Shown here piece by piece: positions 27,014 to 38,400 of a DNA stretch of 64,000 nt. Within the stretch, counting starts at the first letter, position 1, and each line of letters begins with the position of its first letter. The position numbers were made by a program, and so were the translations under genes. This DNA is from Gammaproteobacteria bacterium (GTDB lineage: Bacteria; Pseudomonadota; Gammaproteobacteria; Chromatiales; Chromatiaceae): positions 1 to 64,000 of the forward strand of contig SACH01000006.1 of assembly GCA_009928645.1 (NCBI GenBank). Reading direction: 5' to 3'. The notes below the pieces were generated by a model that had not been told where the DNA came from, made no database searches, and saw nothing but the letters and a program-made list of their open reading frames with translations.

Positions 27014-28288
27014 TTAAGACTGCTTCCGGAGCACCGCCTCCACGGTGGTGAAAGAACCGTAGGCGAGAATGCAGTCCCCCGACAACGCCTGGGCCCGGGC
27101 ACCGGCGATGGCCGTGGTGAGGCTGGGGTAGGTACGAAGGGTCAAAGCCCGACCGCATTCCTGGCCCAGGGCCTGGAGGGCGGCGGCCAGGGTGGCCACG
27201 TCCAGGGCGCGGGGGTTGTCCGCCGCCCCCAGGTGCCAGCAATCGACCCAGTCGAGCAGGGGGCCGGCCACCGCCGCGGGTTCCTTGTCGGCCAGCAGCC
27301 CCAGGACGGCATGATGGCGTCCTGGACAGGGATAGGTGGCGAGGCTGGCCGCCAGGGCCTGGGCCGCCGGGCCATTGTGGGCGACATCGAGGATCCAGGC
27401 CGGCGCCCCGGGGATGACCTGAAAGCGCCCCGGGAGCCGGACGCGTTGCAGGCCCTGGCGCAGGTGGGCCACCGAGACGGGCAGCCGGGCCCGCAGGCCG
27501 GCGGTGGCGGCGATGACGGTCGCGGCATTGTCGAACTGGATGGGCCCGCGCAAGGCCGGGGGCATCAGGCTCAGGGGCGGGTAGCCTGGTCCCCGCCAAT
27601 CCCAACCGGGCGGCTCCGTGCGCCAGTCGAAGTCCCGCCCCAGGACCCAGATCGGGCAGCCCAAGGCCGTCGCGCGCTCCAGCAGGACCGGTTGCGGATC
27701 GCGATGACCCAGGACCACCGGGCGCCCGGAGCGGAAAATGCCCGCCTTTTCCCCGGCGATCTCGGCCAGGGTCTCCCCCAACCAGGCGGTATGGTCGCGA
27801 CCGATGCTGGTGACGATGGCCAGATCGGAGGCAAAGAGGTTGACGGCGTCCAGTCGCCCCCCCAGGCCGATCTCAAGGATCGCGACGTCAGGGCGGGCGC
27901 GGAGGAAGAGATCCATGGCCGCCAAGGTGCCGAACTCGAAATAGGTCAGGGAATCATCGCCCCGGGCGGCATCGACCCGGGCGAAGGCCGCGCACAGGTC
28001 CTCATCGGACACCTCCCGCCCCCCGAGGCGGATGCGCTCGTTATAGCGGATGAGGTGCGGCGAGGTATAGGCCGCGGTGCGATAACCGGCCGCGCCATAG
28101 ATGGCCTCCAGCAGGGCGACCGTGGAACCCTTGCCGTTGGTACCGGCCACGGTGATGATCGGAAAGGGCGGCTCTCCCGGCCAGAGCCGCCCCCAGACCC
28201 GACCGACCCGGTCCAGGCCCAGATCGATCACGCTGGGGTGCAGGGTTTCCTGCCAGGCCAGCCAGTCCGGGAGATTATCAAAGCGCAT
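27014..28288 (-). CDS. folC: Dihydrofolate synthase / folylpolyglutamate synthase
   Basis: The 424-residue Mur-ligase-type enzyme attaches glutamate to dihydropteroate and folates. The ATP-binding P-loop is IITVAGTNGKGSTVALLEAI at about residue 45. YTSPHLIRYNERIRLGG and FEFGTLAAMDLF are family marks, and EIGLGGRLDAVN and SIGRDHTAWLG belong to the central domain. The C-terminal AYGSFTTVEAVL is typical of FolC. It lies between accD and the SPOR gene as in Pseudomonas. A 380-bp gap separates it from accD, larger than usual. Confidence 0.96.
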   Translation of the reverse strand: MRFDNLPDWLAWQETLHPSVIDLGLDRVGRVWGRLWPGEPPFPIITVAGTNGKGSTVALLEAIYGAAGYRTAAYTSPHLIRYNERIRLGGREVSDEDLCAAFARVDAARGDDSLTYFEFGTLAAMDLFLRARPDVAILEIGLGGRLDAVNLFASDLAIVTSIGRDHTAWLGETLAEIAGEKAGIFRSGRPVVLGHRDPQPVLLERATALGCPIWVLGRDFDWRTEPPGWDWRGPGYPPLSLMPPALRGPIQFDNAATVIAATAGLRARLPVSVAHLRQGLQRVRLPGRFQVIPGAPAWILDVAHNGPAAQALAASLATYPCPGRHHAVLGLLADKEPAAVAGPLLDWVDCWHLGAADNPRALDVATLAAALQALGQECGRALTLRTYPSLTTAIAGARAQALSGDCILAYGSFTTVEAVLRKQS

Positions 28289-28668
28289 GAATGGTATAGG
28301 ATTCCGTGCAAAACTTGCGTGATTTCACCGTGCCAGGGCAAACTTGAGGATCAGGGGCAGTTCCTTTCGGTGGCAACGGCGTGGAAAGGTGCCCAGCATG
28401 ATCCGGAGAGAACGGCAGTTGGCAAAAGAAGCGGTCAGCAACGGAGAGCCTTCACATCCCCCCGTCACCACCTAGCGCGGAACCGGGCCACTACCTGTCA
28501 CCGCTAAGCGCCAAACCGTGCCACTAACCCGCCACGCCGCTGAAAGAGTATTCATTCAGACCCCTCGCGCCTCAGGGGCGCTTTGGCGGCACAACGCACT
28601 GATTCTCTTGCTCCCCCCCTGGTGAGTGAGGGTTGGGGAGAGGGGGTCTGAACGGTTACCTGAAAGAT
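28289..28668. other. Gene-free 380-bp gap between accD and folC, with repeats
   Basis: No gene is supported here. ACCGGGCCACTA (28482-28493) and ACCGTGCCACTA (28515-28526) are near-identical direct repeats 33 bp apart, reminiscent of multiple terminal repeats of some insertion sequences. TTCAGACCCCTC (28555-28566) and GAGGGGGTCTGAA (28640-28652) are inverted repeats with one extra G. No transposase fragment is recognised, so a mobile-element remnant is only a possibility. Confidence 0.45.
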
Positions 28669-29529
28669 TCAGACCGGCCCGCGGTGCGTGAGGATCGCGA
28701 TGAGATCGGCAAGGCGATCGCGCATCTCCCGGCGGTTGAGGATCAGGTCAAGGGCGCCGTGCTGCAGCAGGAACTCGCTGCGCTGGAAGCCCTCCGGCAG
28801 GGTCTCGCGCACCGTCTGCTCGATGACCCGGGGACCGGCGAAGCCGATCAGGGCGTTTGGCTCGGCGACGTTGATATCCCCGAGCATGGCCAGGCTGGCG
28901 GAGACGCCACCCATGGTCGGGTCGGTCATCACCGAGATGAAGGGCAGGCCGCGCTGGCGCAGGCGGCCGATGGCGGCACTGGTCTTGGCCATCTGCATCA
29001 GGGAGAAGAGGGACTCCTGCATGCGGGCGCCACCGCTGGCGGCGAAGCACACCAGGGCCGCACCCTGGGCCAGGGCCACGTCCACCCCGCGGGTGAAACG
29101 CTCCCCGACCACCGAGCCCATGGAGCCACCCATGAACTCGAACTCGAAGGCCGCGGCGACCAAGTCCAGGCCCTTGAGCCGGCCGCGCATCACCACCAGG
29201 GCCTCCTTTTCGTTGGTGTCCTTCTGCGCCTGGGCCAGCCGGTCCTTGTATTTCTTCAGGTCCTTGAACTTGAGGGGATCCACGGACTCCAGATCCGGCG
29301 CGATCTCCTCCCGGCCCTCGGGGTCGAGGAAACTGTCCAGGCGCCTCCGGGCGCTCAGGCGGCCGTGGTGATTGCACTTGGGGCAGATCTCCAGATTCCG
29401 CTCCAGCTCGGCCCGATAGAGGACGGCGCCGCACCCCGGGCACTTGGCCCAGATACCCTCGGGCACCGCCCGCTTGCTGTTAGGCTCCGTGCGGATGCGG
29501 CTGGGCATCAATTTTTCAAACCAATTCAT
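28669..29529 (-). CDS. accD: Acetyl-CoA carboxylase carboxyltransferase beta subunit
   Basis: The 286-residue protein is the beta half of the carboxyltransferase that makes malonyl-CoA. The N-terminal zinc ribbon [19 protein letters not shown] lies at about residues 28-52. The carboxyltransferase core follows with [29 protein letters not shown] and [20 protein letters not shown]. Length is normal. It follows trpA on the same strand, 56 bp away, the usual trpA-accD-folC arrangement. Confidence 0.97.
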   Translation of the reverse strand: MNWFEKLMPSRIRTEPNSKRAVPEGIWAKCPGCGAVLYRAELERNLEICPKCNHHGRLSARRRLDSFLDPEGREEIAPDLESVDPLKFKDLKKYKDRLAQAQKDTNEKEALVVMRGRLKGLDLVAAAFEFEFMGGSMGSVVGERFTRGVDVALAQGAALVCFAASGGARMQESLFSLMQMAKTSAAIGRLRQRGLPFISVMTDPTMGGVSASLAMLGDINVAEPNALIGFAGPRVIEQTVRETLPEGFQRSEFLLQHGALDLILNRREMRDRLADLIAILTHRGPV

Positions 29530-29585
29530 GGGGGCCGCCTTCTCCGCGGGTTACAGCGCCGGTCAGGGTCAAGGGCTGAGGTGGG

Positions 29586-30406
29586 TCAGGGACGATCCGC
29601 GCGGTCGGCGGCATCGATGGCGGCGCGCAGGGTGGCCAGGAAGTCGCCAATGGCCGCCGGGATGAGCTCGGGCTTGAGGGTCAGAGCCTCGATGCGGCCG
29701 ACGAGGGCGCTGCCGACGATAACGGCATCGGCCAGCCGGGCCACCCGGGCCGCGGTCTCGGCGTCCTTGATGCCAAAACCGACCCCGACGGGGAGGTCGA
29801 TCAGGCGGCGGATCTCCGCCACCTTGGCATCCACGTCGTCCAGAGCCAGATGACCGGCGCCGGTGACGCCCTTGACCGAGACGTAATAAACGAAGCCGCT
29901 GGCCACCGCGCCGATGGTGCGGATGCGCGCCTCGTCCGAGGTGGGGGCCAGGAGATAGACCAGGTCGATCCCCGCCTGGCGCAGGCGGGTCACCAGCTCC
30001 CCGCTCTCCTCCGGCGGGGCATCGACCACCAGGATGCCATCCACCCCGGCGGCGCTGGCCTGCTCGGCGAAGGCGGCATAGCCCAGGATCTCGATGGGAT
30101 TGAGATAGCCCATGAGGATGACGGGGGTCGCCGCGTCCCCCTCCCGGAACTGTCTCACCATCTCCAGGACATCGCGCAGCCGGGTATGGTGGGCCAGGGC
30201 GCGCTCGCTGGCGCGCTGGATCACGGGGCCGTCGGCCATGGGATCGGAGAAGGGCACGCCCAGCTCGATGAGGTCGGCACCGGCGGCGACCATGGCGTGC
30301 ATCAGGGGCACGGTGGTGGCCAGGTCCGGGTCCCCCGCGGTGACGAAGGGGATGAGGGCGGTGCGGCCGCGGGCGGCCAGGTCGGCGAAACGTCCGGCGA
30401 TGCGGC

Positions 30407-30410
<4 letters not shown>
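29586..30410 (-). CDS. trpA: Tryptophan synthase alpha chain
   Basis: This 274-residue TIM-barrel protein cleaves indole-glycerol phosphate to indole. The catalytic Glu lies in [20 protein letters not shown] at about residue 50, with the Asp in the next strand ([15 protein letters not shown]). [13 protein letters not shown] and [11 protein letters not shown] form the phosphate-binding region. The start ATG overlaps the trpB stop by four bases (ATGA), so the two subunits are translationally coupled and assemble into the alpha2-beta2 complex. Confidence 0.97.
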
Positions 30411-31637
<1,227 letters not shown>

Positions 31638-31657
<20 letters not shown>

Positions 31658-32267
31658 CGCATACACCTTTCATGAATTCCGCCATCTTCTGGCGATCCTT
31701 GAGGCCCTTGGCCACCTCCACCCCGCCGCTGACGTCGACCCCGTAGGGCCGCACCTGGCGGATGGCCGCAGCCACGTTATCCGGGTCCAGCCCGCCGGCC
31801 AACACGATATGCGGCGCTAGATCGGACGGCACAAGGTCCCAATCGAAACAATGGCCAGTGCCGCCGGCCCGGGCCGGGTCGTAGGCATCCAGCAGGAGAC
31901 CCGCCGCCGCCCCGTAGCACGCCTGCAGAACCCGCGGGTCTATCCCCGGCCGCATGCGGATGGCCTTGATCCAGGGCCGCCCGAAGGCAGCGCAATAGTC
32001 CGGCGGTTCCTCGCCGTGAAATTGCAGCAGGTCCAAAGGCACCTGGGCCAGGGTCGCCCGCACCTGGTCCGGCTCCGCGTCCACGAACAGGCCTACGCTG
32101 GTGACGAAGGGCGGGAGGGCCATGCACAGGCTTCGCGCCTGATCAACGGCCACCGCCCGGGGGCTGGGGGCGTAAAAGACCAGCCCGATCGCATCGGCAC
32201 CCAGCGCCGCCGCCACCCGGACATCGGCCTCCCGTGTCAGTCCGCAGATTTTAACCCGTGTGCGCAT
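31638..32267 (-). CDS. trpF: Phosphoribosylanthranilate isomerase
   Basis: From ATG 32267 the protein has 209 residues; a longer reading to 32333 is unsupported. It opens [20 protein letters not shown] with the catalytic Cys and holds the catalytic Asp in [15 protein letters not shown] at about residue 125, then [14 protein letters not shown] and [16 protein letters not shown]. It catalyses the Amadori rearrangement in tryptophan synthesis. The 3' end overlaps trpB by 20 bases. In the usual order truA lies directly upstream; here two extra genes are inserted between them. Confidence 0.96.
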
Positions 32268-32586
32268 CTTTACAGTGTCTTTTGTGCAGGGAATGCTGGA
32301 GCCACGCCTCCGTTCGCCTTCCAGCGGAGGCATAGGGTCAGCAATATTTGATGGGAACGCCGATTACCGCGCCACCCGGCGCGTAGATTGCTGGCACTTG
32401 AAGCACGCAAGGCGCCCCCGCTCAAGTGTGCCAGCGCCATGTCAGGGAAACCGTTAAGGAAGGAAAAGTGAGGGGCCCTGAGGCTGTATGGGCCTGAATT
32501 CTGCCGATCTTGGAACTATATAATGCGGGTGATTTCGCATCAATCCGCCAGCCAGGCCGGGCAAAGGACCCGCGGGAGGCTTCTCG
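32268..32586. other. Gap between trpF and the DUF29 remnant, with palindrome and promoter-like box
   Basis: GCTGGCACTTGA (32390-32401) pairs with TCAAGTGTGCCAGC (32422-32435) with a two-base bulge. A perfect TATAAT (32519-32524) sits 63 bp before the DUF29 start, without a convincing -35 box at the right distance. The rest shows nothing. This gap and the two following genes break the conserved truA-trpF neighbourhood. Confidence 0.45.
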
Positions 32587-32787
32587 ATGCCCTCGACACA
32601 GACGATCTCCGATCCACAGCCCGATACCGCTCTCTACGAACGGGATTTCTTCGCGTGGGCCAACGAACAGGCCGCCTTGCTGCACGCTGGCCGGTTTGTC
32701 GCCGCGGACATAGAGCGCATCGCCGAGGAGATCGAAAGCCTGGGCCGCGGCGAGAAACGGGAAGCGGCAGGCGGTGGGGGTTCCTGA
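32587..32787 (+). pseudogene. DUF29-family gene, truncated to its N-terminal half
   Basis: The 66-residue frame begins well, with GGGAGG 8 bp before ATG 32587. It matches the DUF29 opening: YERDFFAWANEQAALLHAGR and AADIERIAEEIESLGRGEK. Family members are about 140 residues. Here the sequence departs after EKRE into a glycine run and stops at 32787. No second half is found in any frame before the next gene at 32834. It is therefore a deletion remnant. DUF29 proteins are of unknown role and occur in many copies in cyanobacteria and purple sulfur bacteria. Confidence 0.75.
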
Positions 32788-32833
32788 TCGGTCCGCGCTA
32801 CACTGCCCGCTAATCCCCCGCCGGAGCCCCGCC

Positions 32834-34393
32834 ATGCCACATAAGCGCTTGCCCATCGGCATCCAGACCTTTCGCAAAATCCGCGAGGGTGATTATTACT
32901 ATGTGGATAAGACGGGTTTTGCGCTGCGGCTGATCGAGGAAGGCAGCCACTATTTCCTCTCGCGCCCCCGGCGATTTGGCAAATCGCTGTTCCTGGATAC
33001 CCTGGCGGAGCTGTTCAGCGCCAACGAGGCGCTGTTCACGGGCCTGGAGGCCCAGGGGCGCTGGGACTGGGGCCGCCCCTCCCCGGTGATCCGACTGAGC
33101 CTCGCCGATGGGGTACTGCAGAGTCGCGCCCAACTCGACGAGAAGATCGGCGAACTGCTGGCCGACAACGAGGCCCGGCTCGGTGTCCGCGGCGCGCATC
33201 GCAGTCTGTCCGGGCGATTTCATGGCCTGATCAGCGCGGCGGCTACCCACTATGGCCAGAGAGTGGTGGTGCTGGTGGACGAGTACGACAAGCCCATCCT
33301 CGACAACCTCACCAACCCCGATACGGCGCGGGAGATGCGCGACGGGCTCAGGAACCTGTACTCGGTCATCAAGGACGCCGATGCCCATCTCCGCTTCGTC
33401 TTCCTCACCGGGGTGAGCAAGTTCAGCAAGGTCAGCCTGTTCTCGGGGCTGAACAATCTGCGCGACATCACGGTGTCGCGGGAATACTCCGCCATCTGTG
33501 GCTACACCGAGACGGATCTCGATACCGTCTTTGCGGCGGAGCTCGAGGGGCTCGACCGCACGCAGGTCCGCCATTGGTATAACGGCTACAACTGGACCGG
33601 CGAGTCGGTCTACAACCCCTTCGGCGTGCTGCTGCTTTTCCAGGAGCGACTGTTTCGCCCCTGGTGGTTCGAGACCGCCACGCCCTCCTTCCTGGTCGAT
33701 GTGCTCACCGAGCGCCAGACCTGGTTGCCGCGGCTCGGGCACCTGCTGGCCGATGCCGAACTCTTATCCACGTTCGACGTGGGGCGAATCAGCACCGAGG
33801 CCCTGCTGTGGCAGACCGGCTATCTGACGATCGATCAGGAGGAACAGCAGTTCGGGGAGTTCCGTTACCGGCTGCGTTATCCCAACCGCGAGGTCTATCA
33901 AAGCCTCAACAACAGCCTGCTGCGGGCCTGGACCCCCAATGGCCAGGAGACCCTGGCGCACAAGACCCGCCTGGGCGAGCTGTTGCTGGCCAATGACTTC
34001 GCCGGCATGCAGGCGCTCTTCACCGCCTTCTTCGCCAGCATCCCCCACGACTGGTATCGCGACAACCCCATCTCCCGTTACGAGGGTTACTACGCCAGCG
34101 TCTTTTATGCCTACTTCGCCAGCCTGGGGCTGGACCTGACGCCGGAGGAGAGCAGTAACGCCGGGCGGCTGGATCTGGCGCTGCGGTTCAACGGCCAGGT
34201 CTATCTGTTCGAATTCAAGGTGGTCGAGCTGGCCCCGGAGGGACGGGCGCTACAGCAAATCAAGGCGCGGGGTTATGCCGATAAGCACCGCCTTCCCGGC
34301 CAGCCGATCCACCTGATCGGGGTGGAGTTCAGCCGCGAACAGCGACGTGTGGTGGGCTTTGAGGTGGAGAGCCTGAATGGCGGCCGCCATTGA
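32834..34393 (+). CDS. AAA-ATPase-like / PD-(D/E)XK nuclease-family protein
   Basis: From ATG 32834 the protein has 519 residues. The N-terminal part matches the AAA-ATPase-like family (PF09820 type): GIQTFRKIREGDYYYVDKTG, then YFLSRPRRFGKSLFLDTLAE (P-loop variant) and VVLVDEYDKPILDNL (Walker B). The C-terminal part is a PD-(D/E)XK_9 type domain with LDLALRFNGQVYLFEFKVVE, where the D and the ExK triad are intact. Such genes are multicopy, often mobile-like, and have no established function. It is on the strand opposite to the housekeeping block and interrupts truA-trpF, so it was probably inserted. Confidence 0.88.
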   Translation: MPHKRLPIGIQTFRKIREGDYYYVDKTGFALRLIEEGSHYFLSRPRRFGKSLFLDTLAELFSANEALFTGLEAQGRWDWGRPSPVIRLSLADGVLQSRAQLDEKIGELLADNEARLGVRGAHRSLSGRFHGLISAAATHYGQRVVVLVDEYDKPILDNLTNPDTAREMRDGLRNLYSVIKDADAHLRFVFLTGVSKFSKVSLFSGLNNLRDITVSREYSAICGYTETDLDTVFAAELEGLDRTQVRHWYNGYNWTGESVYNPFGVLLLFQERLFRPWWFETATPSFLVDVLTERQTWLPRLGHLLADAELLSTFDVGRISTEALLWQTGYLTIDQEEQQFGEFRYRLRYPNREVYQSLNNSLLRAWTPNGQETLAHKTRLGELLLANDFAGMQALFTAFFASIPHDWYRDNPISRYEGYYASVFYAYFASLGLDLTPEESSNAGRLDLALRFNGQVYLFEFKVVELAPEGRALQQIKARGYADKHRLPGQPIHLIGVEFSREQRRVVGFEVESLNGGRH

Positions 34394-34447
34394 GGCGGAC
34401 GGCACTGAACTCCCACCCGCCGTGACGGCGCCTGCAAGAACCGCCGG

Positions 34448-35215
34448 TCAGGTGCCTGCCCGCTGGGGCAAGGCGAACGCCGCCGGATAATCCGCCCGGA
34501 CGAAATACAGGCCCTGGGGGGGCGCGGTGACGCCGCCGCGGGTGCGGTCGCGGATAGCCAGCAATTCCTCGACCCAGGCGGGCTCCGCCTCACCCCGGCC
34601 GATGGTGGCCAGGACGCCGACGATGTTGCGCACCATGTGATGGAGGAAGCCATTGGCGCCGATGCGCAACTCCAGCCGTTCCCCCTCCCGTGCCCAGTCG
34701 CAATAGTGGACCCGGCGCACCGGGCTCTTGGCCTGACAGCCCAGGGCACGGAAGCTGGTAAAATCATGTTCTCCGACCAAGAAGGCCGCCGCCGCCTGCA
34801 TCTGCTCCAGGTCCAGCGCCTGGTGCAGCCAGACCGCCCGATCACGCGCCAGGGGCGAACGGGTCGGCCGGCACAGGATCCGGTAACGGTAATGGCGGGC
34901 GATGGCGCTGAAACGGGCGTGAAAGGCCGGGTCCACGGGCCGTGCCCAGCTCACCGCCACCTCCGGGGGCAGGTTGACATTGGTGCCCAACACCCAGGAA
35001 CGCTCCGCGCGCTGTGAGTGCGTATCGAAGTGGATGACCTGCTCCTCGGCATGGACCCCGCGGTCGGTGCGTCCGGCGCAATGCACCCTGACCGGGTGGT
35101 CCGCGACCCGGGCCACCGCTGCCTCCACCACGGCCTGAATGGTGCGGGCCTCGTCCTGTAACTGCCAGCCATGAAAGGCCGTACCATCGTATTCGAGTCC
35201 CATGGCGATGCGCAT
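34448..35215 (-). CDS. truA: tRNA pseudouridine(38-40) synthase
   Basis: TruA makes pseudouridine at positions 38-40 of tRNA anticodon arms. The start MRIAMGLEYDGTAFHGWQ at 35215 best matches the family (255 residues). In-frame ATGs at 35263 and 35302 would add up to 29 residues, and the first has GATAGGG upstream, so the N-terminus is not certain. The catalytic Asp is in CAGRTDRGVHAEEQVIHFDT at about residue 50. FLHHMVRNIVGVLATIGRGE is the C-terminal signature. It lies downstream of fimV as in Pseudomonas. Confidence 0.94.
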   Translation of the reverse strand: MRIAMGLEYDGTAFHGWQLQDEARTIQAVVEAAVARVADHPVRVHCAGRTDRGVHAEEQVIHFDTHSQRAERSWVLGTNVNLPPEVAVSWARPVDPAFHARFSAIARHYRYRILCRPTRSPLARDRAVWLHQALDLEQMQAAAAFLVGEHDFTSFRALGCQAKSPVRRVHYCDWAREGERLELRIGANGFLHHMVRNIVGVLATIGRGEAEPAWVEELLAIRDRTRGGVTAPPQGLYFVRADYPAAFALPQRAGT

Positions 35216-35462
35216 GGGGTCCGACAGGCTGGAGGCCTGATTTCCCTCCCGGCCCGGGGCCATTGCCCTATCCCGGCTTGGCGCGAAATTTTCCGGGATC
35301 ATGCCCCCCTCCCCTGGACGTTCACGGGCGGAACCGTGCTGGCGTGAACGCGTCTGGCACTGGCACCGTGAGGGGTGGCGGAAGTCCTTCCCGGCTTGTT
35401 AGTACCCCACCCATTAGCCGCCACGAGGATGAGATCCTGCGGCACCGGCGTCCGCTCCTTCA

Positions 35463-38400
35463 CTATAGCCGCGCCAGCAGGGCCTTGGCCTGGGCGATCT
35501 GCTCCTCGGTACCCTCGATGAGGATCTCCTTAAGAATGTCGTGGGACGCCTCGGGATCATCCATGTGCAGATAGGCCCGCGCCAGATCCAGCTTGATCCC
35601 CACCTCATCCCAGATTTCGGGCTCCTGGTCGAAGTCCAGCGCCAAGCCCATCTCTCCCTCCACGCTCGTCTTTTCGCTGGGGGGGGACCAGGACGAGGTG
35701 GTTTCGGCGCTTGGTTGGGAAGGGTGGAGGTCCAAACCCGCTGCCGCGGACTCGGGTTTGGGTTCGGGTTCGGGTTCGGAACCGGCCTCAGGAGCGGACA
35801 GGACGGACAGATCAAGGTCCAGATCCAGCAGATCGCTCAAATCTAACTCCCGCCCCAGGTCGGCACTTGGTTTCCCTGACTGGGCGCTCACCGCCGCCGA
35901 TGTTTCGGGATGGGGCCCGGCAAGCCCGGCCATCTCGCCAAACGATACGCCTTCCATGGGCCCTGTGGTGTCCACCAGGGGCGGGGATGGAGACGGGATC
36001 GGCGCGAGGCCCAGGGCCTCGCCCAGGTCTAGACCCTCCAGGTCGGAGAGATCCAATTCGGGGACCTCGGCACTTGGCTGAGGGTGCAGGCTTGGCCCGG
36101 CCGCGGCGGGTGCCAGCGCGGGGAGTTCGAGGAGATCGCCCAGATCCAGTTCCCCCGGCATCGACGGTAGGGGTTGGGTAGCCGTCGGTGCGGGTTCAGT
36201 TTCCCGCAACGTCTGATCCAGGGCCGCCAATGCCGCCTCTTCGAGGGCGATATCCTGATCGACCTCACGCGCCAGGGTTCCGGCCGCCTTGACCGGGGAT
36301 TCACTCGGCGAACCACCCACGTCCAATGCGCCGGGCAGGGGAGGCAAGGACAGGACTTCCCATGTTTCCGCTAGGTTTTCCAAGGAATTCGTTTCGCCCG
36401 CAACGAGTGAGGCCTGGGGCTGTGGCGCCGGGGGCTGTTCCCGCTTCTGGGCACTCTCCACCCCTAAACTGGGAATAGGTTCAAGCGGTTCGGGACCTGC
36501 CAGGGGCACGAGTGCCGCCAGCGCCTGCGGAGGTAAGGGACCGACCGTGCCCGTCGGAGCCCCCGCGGTTGCAGCCGGCGGGGGCGCCTTGCGGAATCTC
36601 GCCGCCCACTGGGGAAGCTGTCCACGCCAGCCCGCATCGGCCGATGACTCGGCTTTCTTGGTCCGCCATGCGGTAAATTGCCGTTGGAGCCATCCCTGTT
36701 TGGCCGGCACCTCGATCGTGGTAGCCGTTGGCCGCTCCCGCGAGAGCTGACGTTTCAGCCAGCCCACCTTGGCGGGTGACTCGGCCTCGCTTATCCGCTG
36801 AGGGGACCATCGCTGTTTGAGCCCACCTGACCGGCGCAGCCACTTGGAGCTTCTGGTCCGCCAGCGTGAGAGTTGGGCTTGCAGCCCCCGCCCCTTTACC
36901 GGCAGCGCGGCGCTGTCGCTGGCGGCCGGGGGACCGGTCACGGACGCGGCGGGCGGGATAGAGGACTGGTCCAACCCGAAATCTGGCACAAGCGCGGGCA
37001 CCGAGGCTGACAGGGTCTCCGGCGCGGCTTCCGGGCCCGGCTTGACCTGATTCTGTCGCCGCACCAGGATGAGGAGGCCCAAGAGCAGCACCAGCAAGGG
37101 GCCGCCCACGACCAGGGTCCAGCCCGACAGGTCGTCGAACAGAGAGGGTTCCGGCGCTGGCGGTGGGGGAGGTGGCGCGGGCTTGATGGGCTCCCTGGCC
37201 CGTAGAGACGGTTGTTCCACGGGAGAGCCCACGGGTTCGGCGGCCACGGGGGGCGAAGAAGCTTCAGGTGCTGACGGCACCGGAGCGCTCGGGATGGACG
37301 CGCCTTCACCACCGACCCGCTCCTCACCAGCGACTCGCACCTCATCGCCCAGACGTGCATCAACACCAAGCCGCTGCAGCTCCGCCAAGTGGGCGTTACT
37401 CAACTCCAACAGGCGCTTGATGTCGCCAAGATGCGCCTCAAGCCGGTCGATACGGCCCCGTAACTCGGTCGTCTCCTGGCGACCCGTCTCCGCCATCTCC
37501 CGCACCAGCAGAATTTCGCGCTCGACCAGAGCCAAATCGGGACCCAGGGGCCCCTCGGAGGTCACCGCGGGTGGTACGCCCGTGACCATACCAGTGGCGG
37601 GACTGGCGGCGTGAGCTGGGACACTGACCAGATCGGTGGCTGGGCTGGTGGAGGGGACGGGGGCGGCAGTCACGGGGGGGGAACCATTCGCCTCCTCCGC
37701 TGCTGGATATCTCCCGTCCTCCACCGCCGGCTGGCGTGTGGCGATCTCCAACCGGTCTGGCGCGGAAGCTGACGTCACCGCCAAGGGTTCCGGAGCCGGG
37801 GCCTGCGCCGGGGTCGGACCGGGCAGGGGGGGGAGCCCCTGGCCCTTCTGGGCCGCCAGGTAGTATTGCCGGGCCGTCTTGGCATCCAGGGCGAAGATCA
37901 GCTCGGGATGGGAGATCTCCAGACGGGCCCCGGCCTTGAGCCGGTTGATATCCCCGCCGCTAAAGGCATGAGGGTTGGCGCGGAAAATGGCCAGCGCGGT
38001 CTGCTCCCGACTGGCTCTCGGGGGGGCCATGCGCCGGGCCAGGGTGGTCAGGGTGGCACCACTCGGGACCGGGCCATAGCGCAGCGGATAGCCCGGCGGG
38101 GATGGGCCAAAGACCGGCGGTGGCGCCGCCGGAGCTGGACCGATCCCATTCGTCGCCTGGCCTGCTCCCGCCAGGCTGGCGCCCGTCGGGATGGCGGGCG
38201 TGATGGGTAGCCCGGACACCGCGGATATTCCAGACGGGGGAGCCGCGCCCCCCGCACGCAGGGGCTCATCTTCAGACCGGGAGCTTCCCGCCCCAGGGGC
38301 GGAGAACTGGGGGGCCTTCACCGCGGGCGGGGGCCGGTTCAGGGTCGTCGGCGGATCGAGGAGGACGGTATAGCCCTTGACCAACCGGCCCTGGGGCCAG

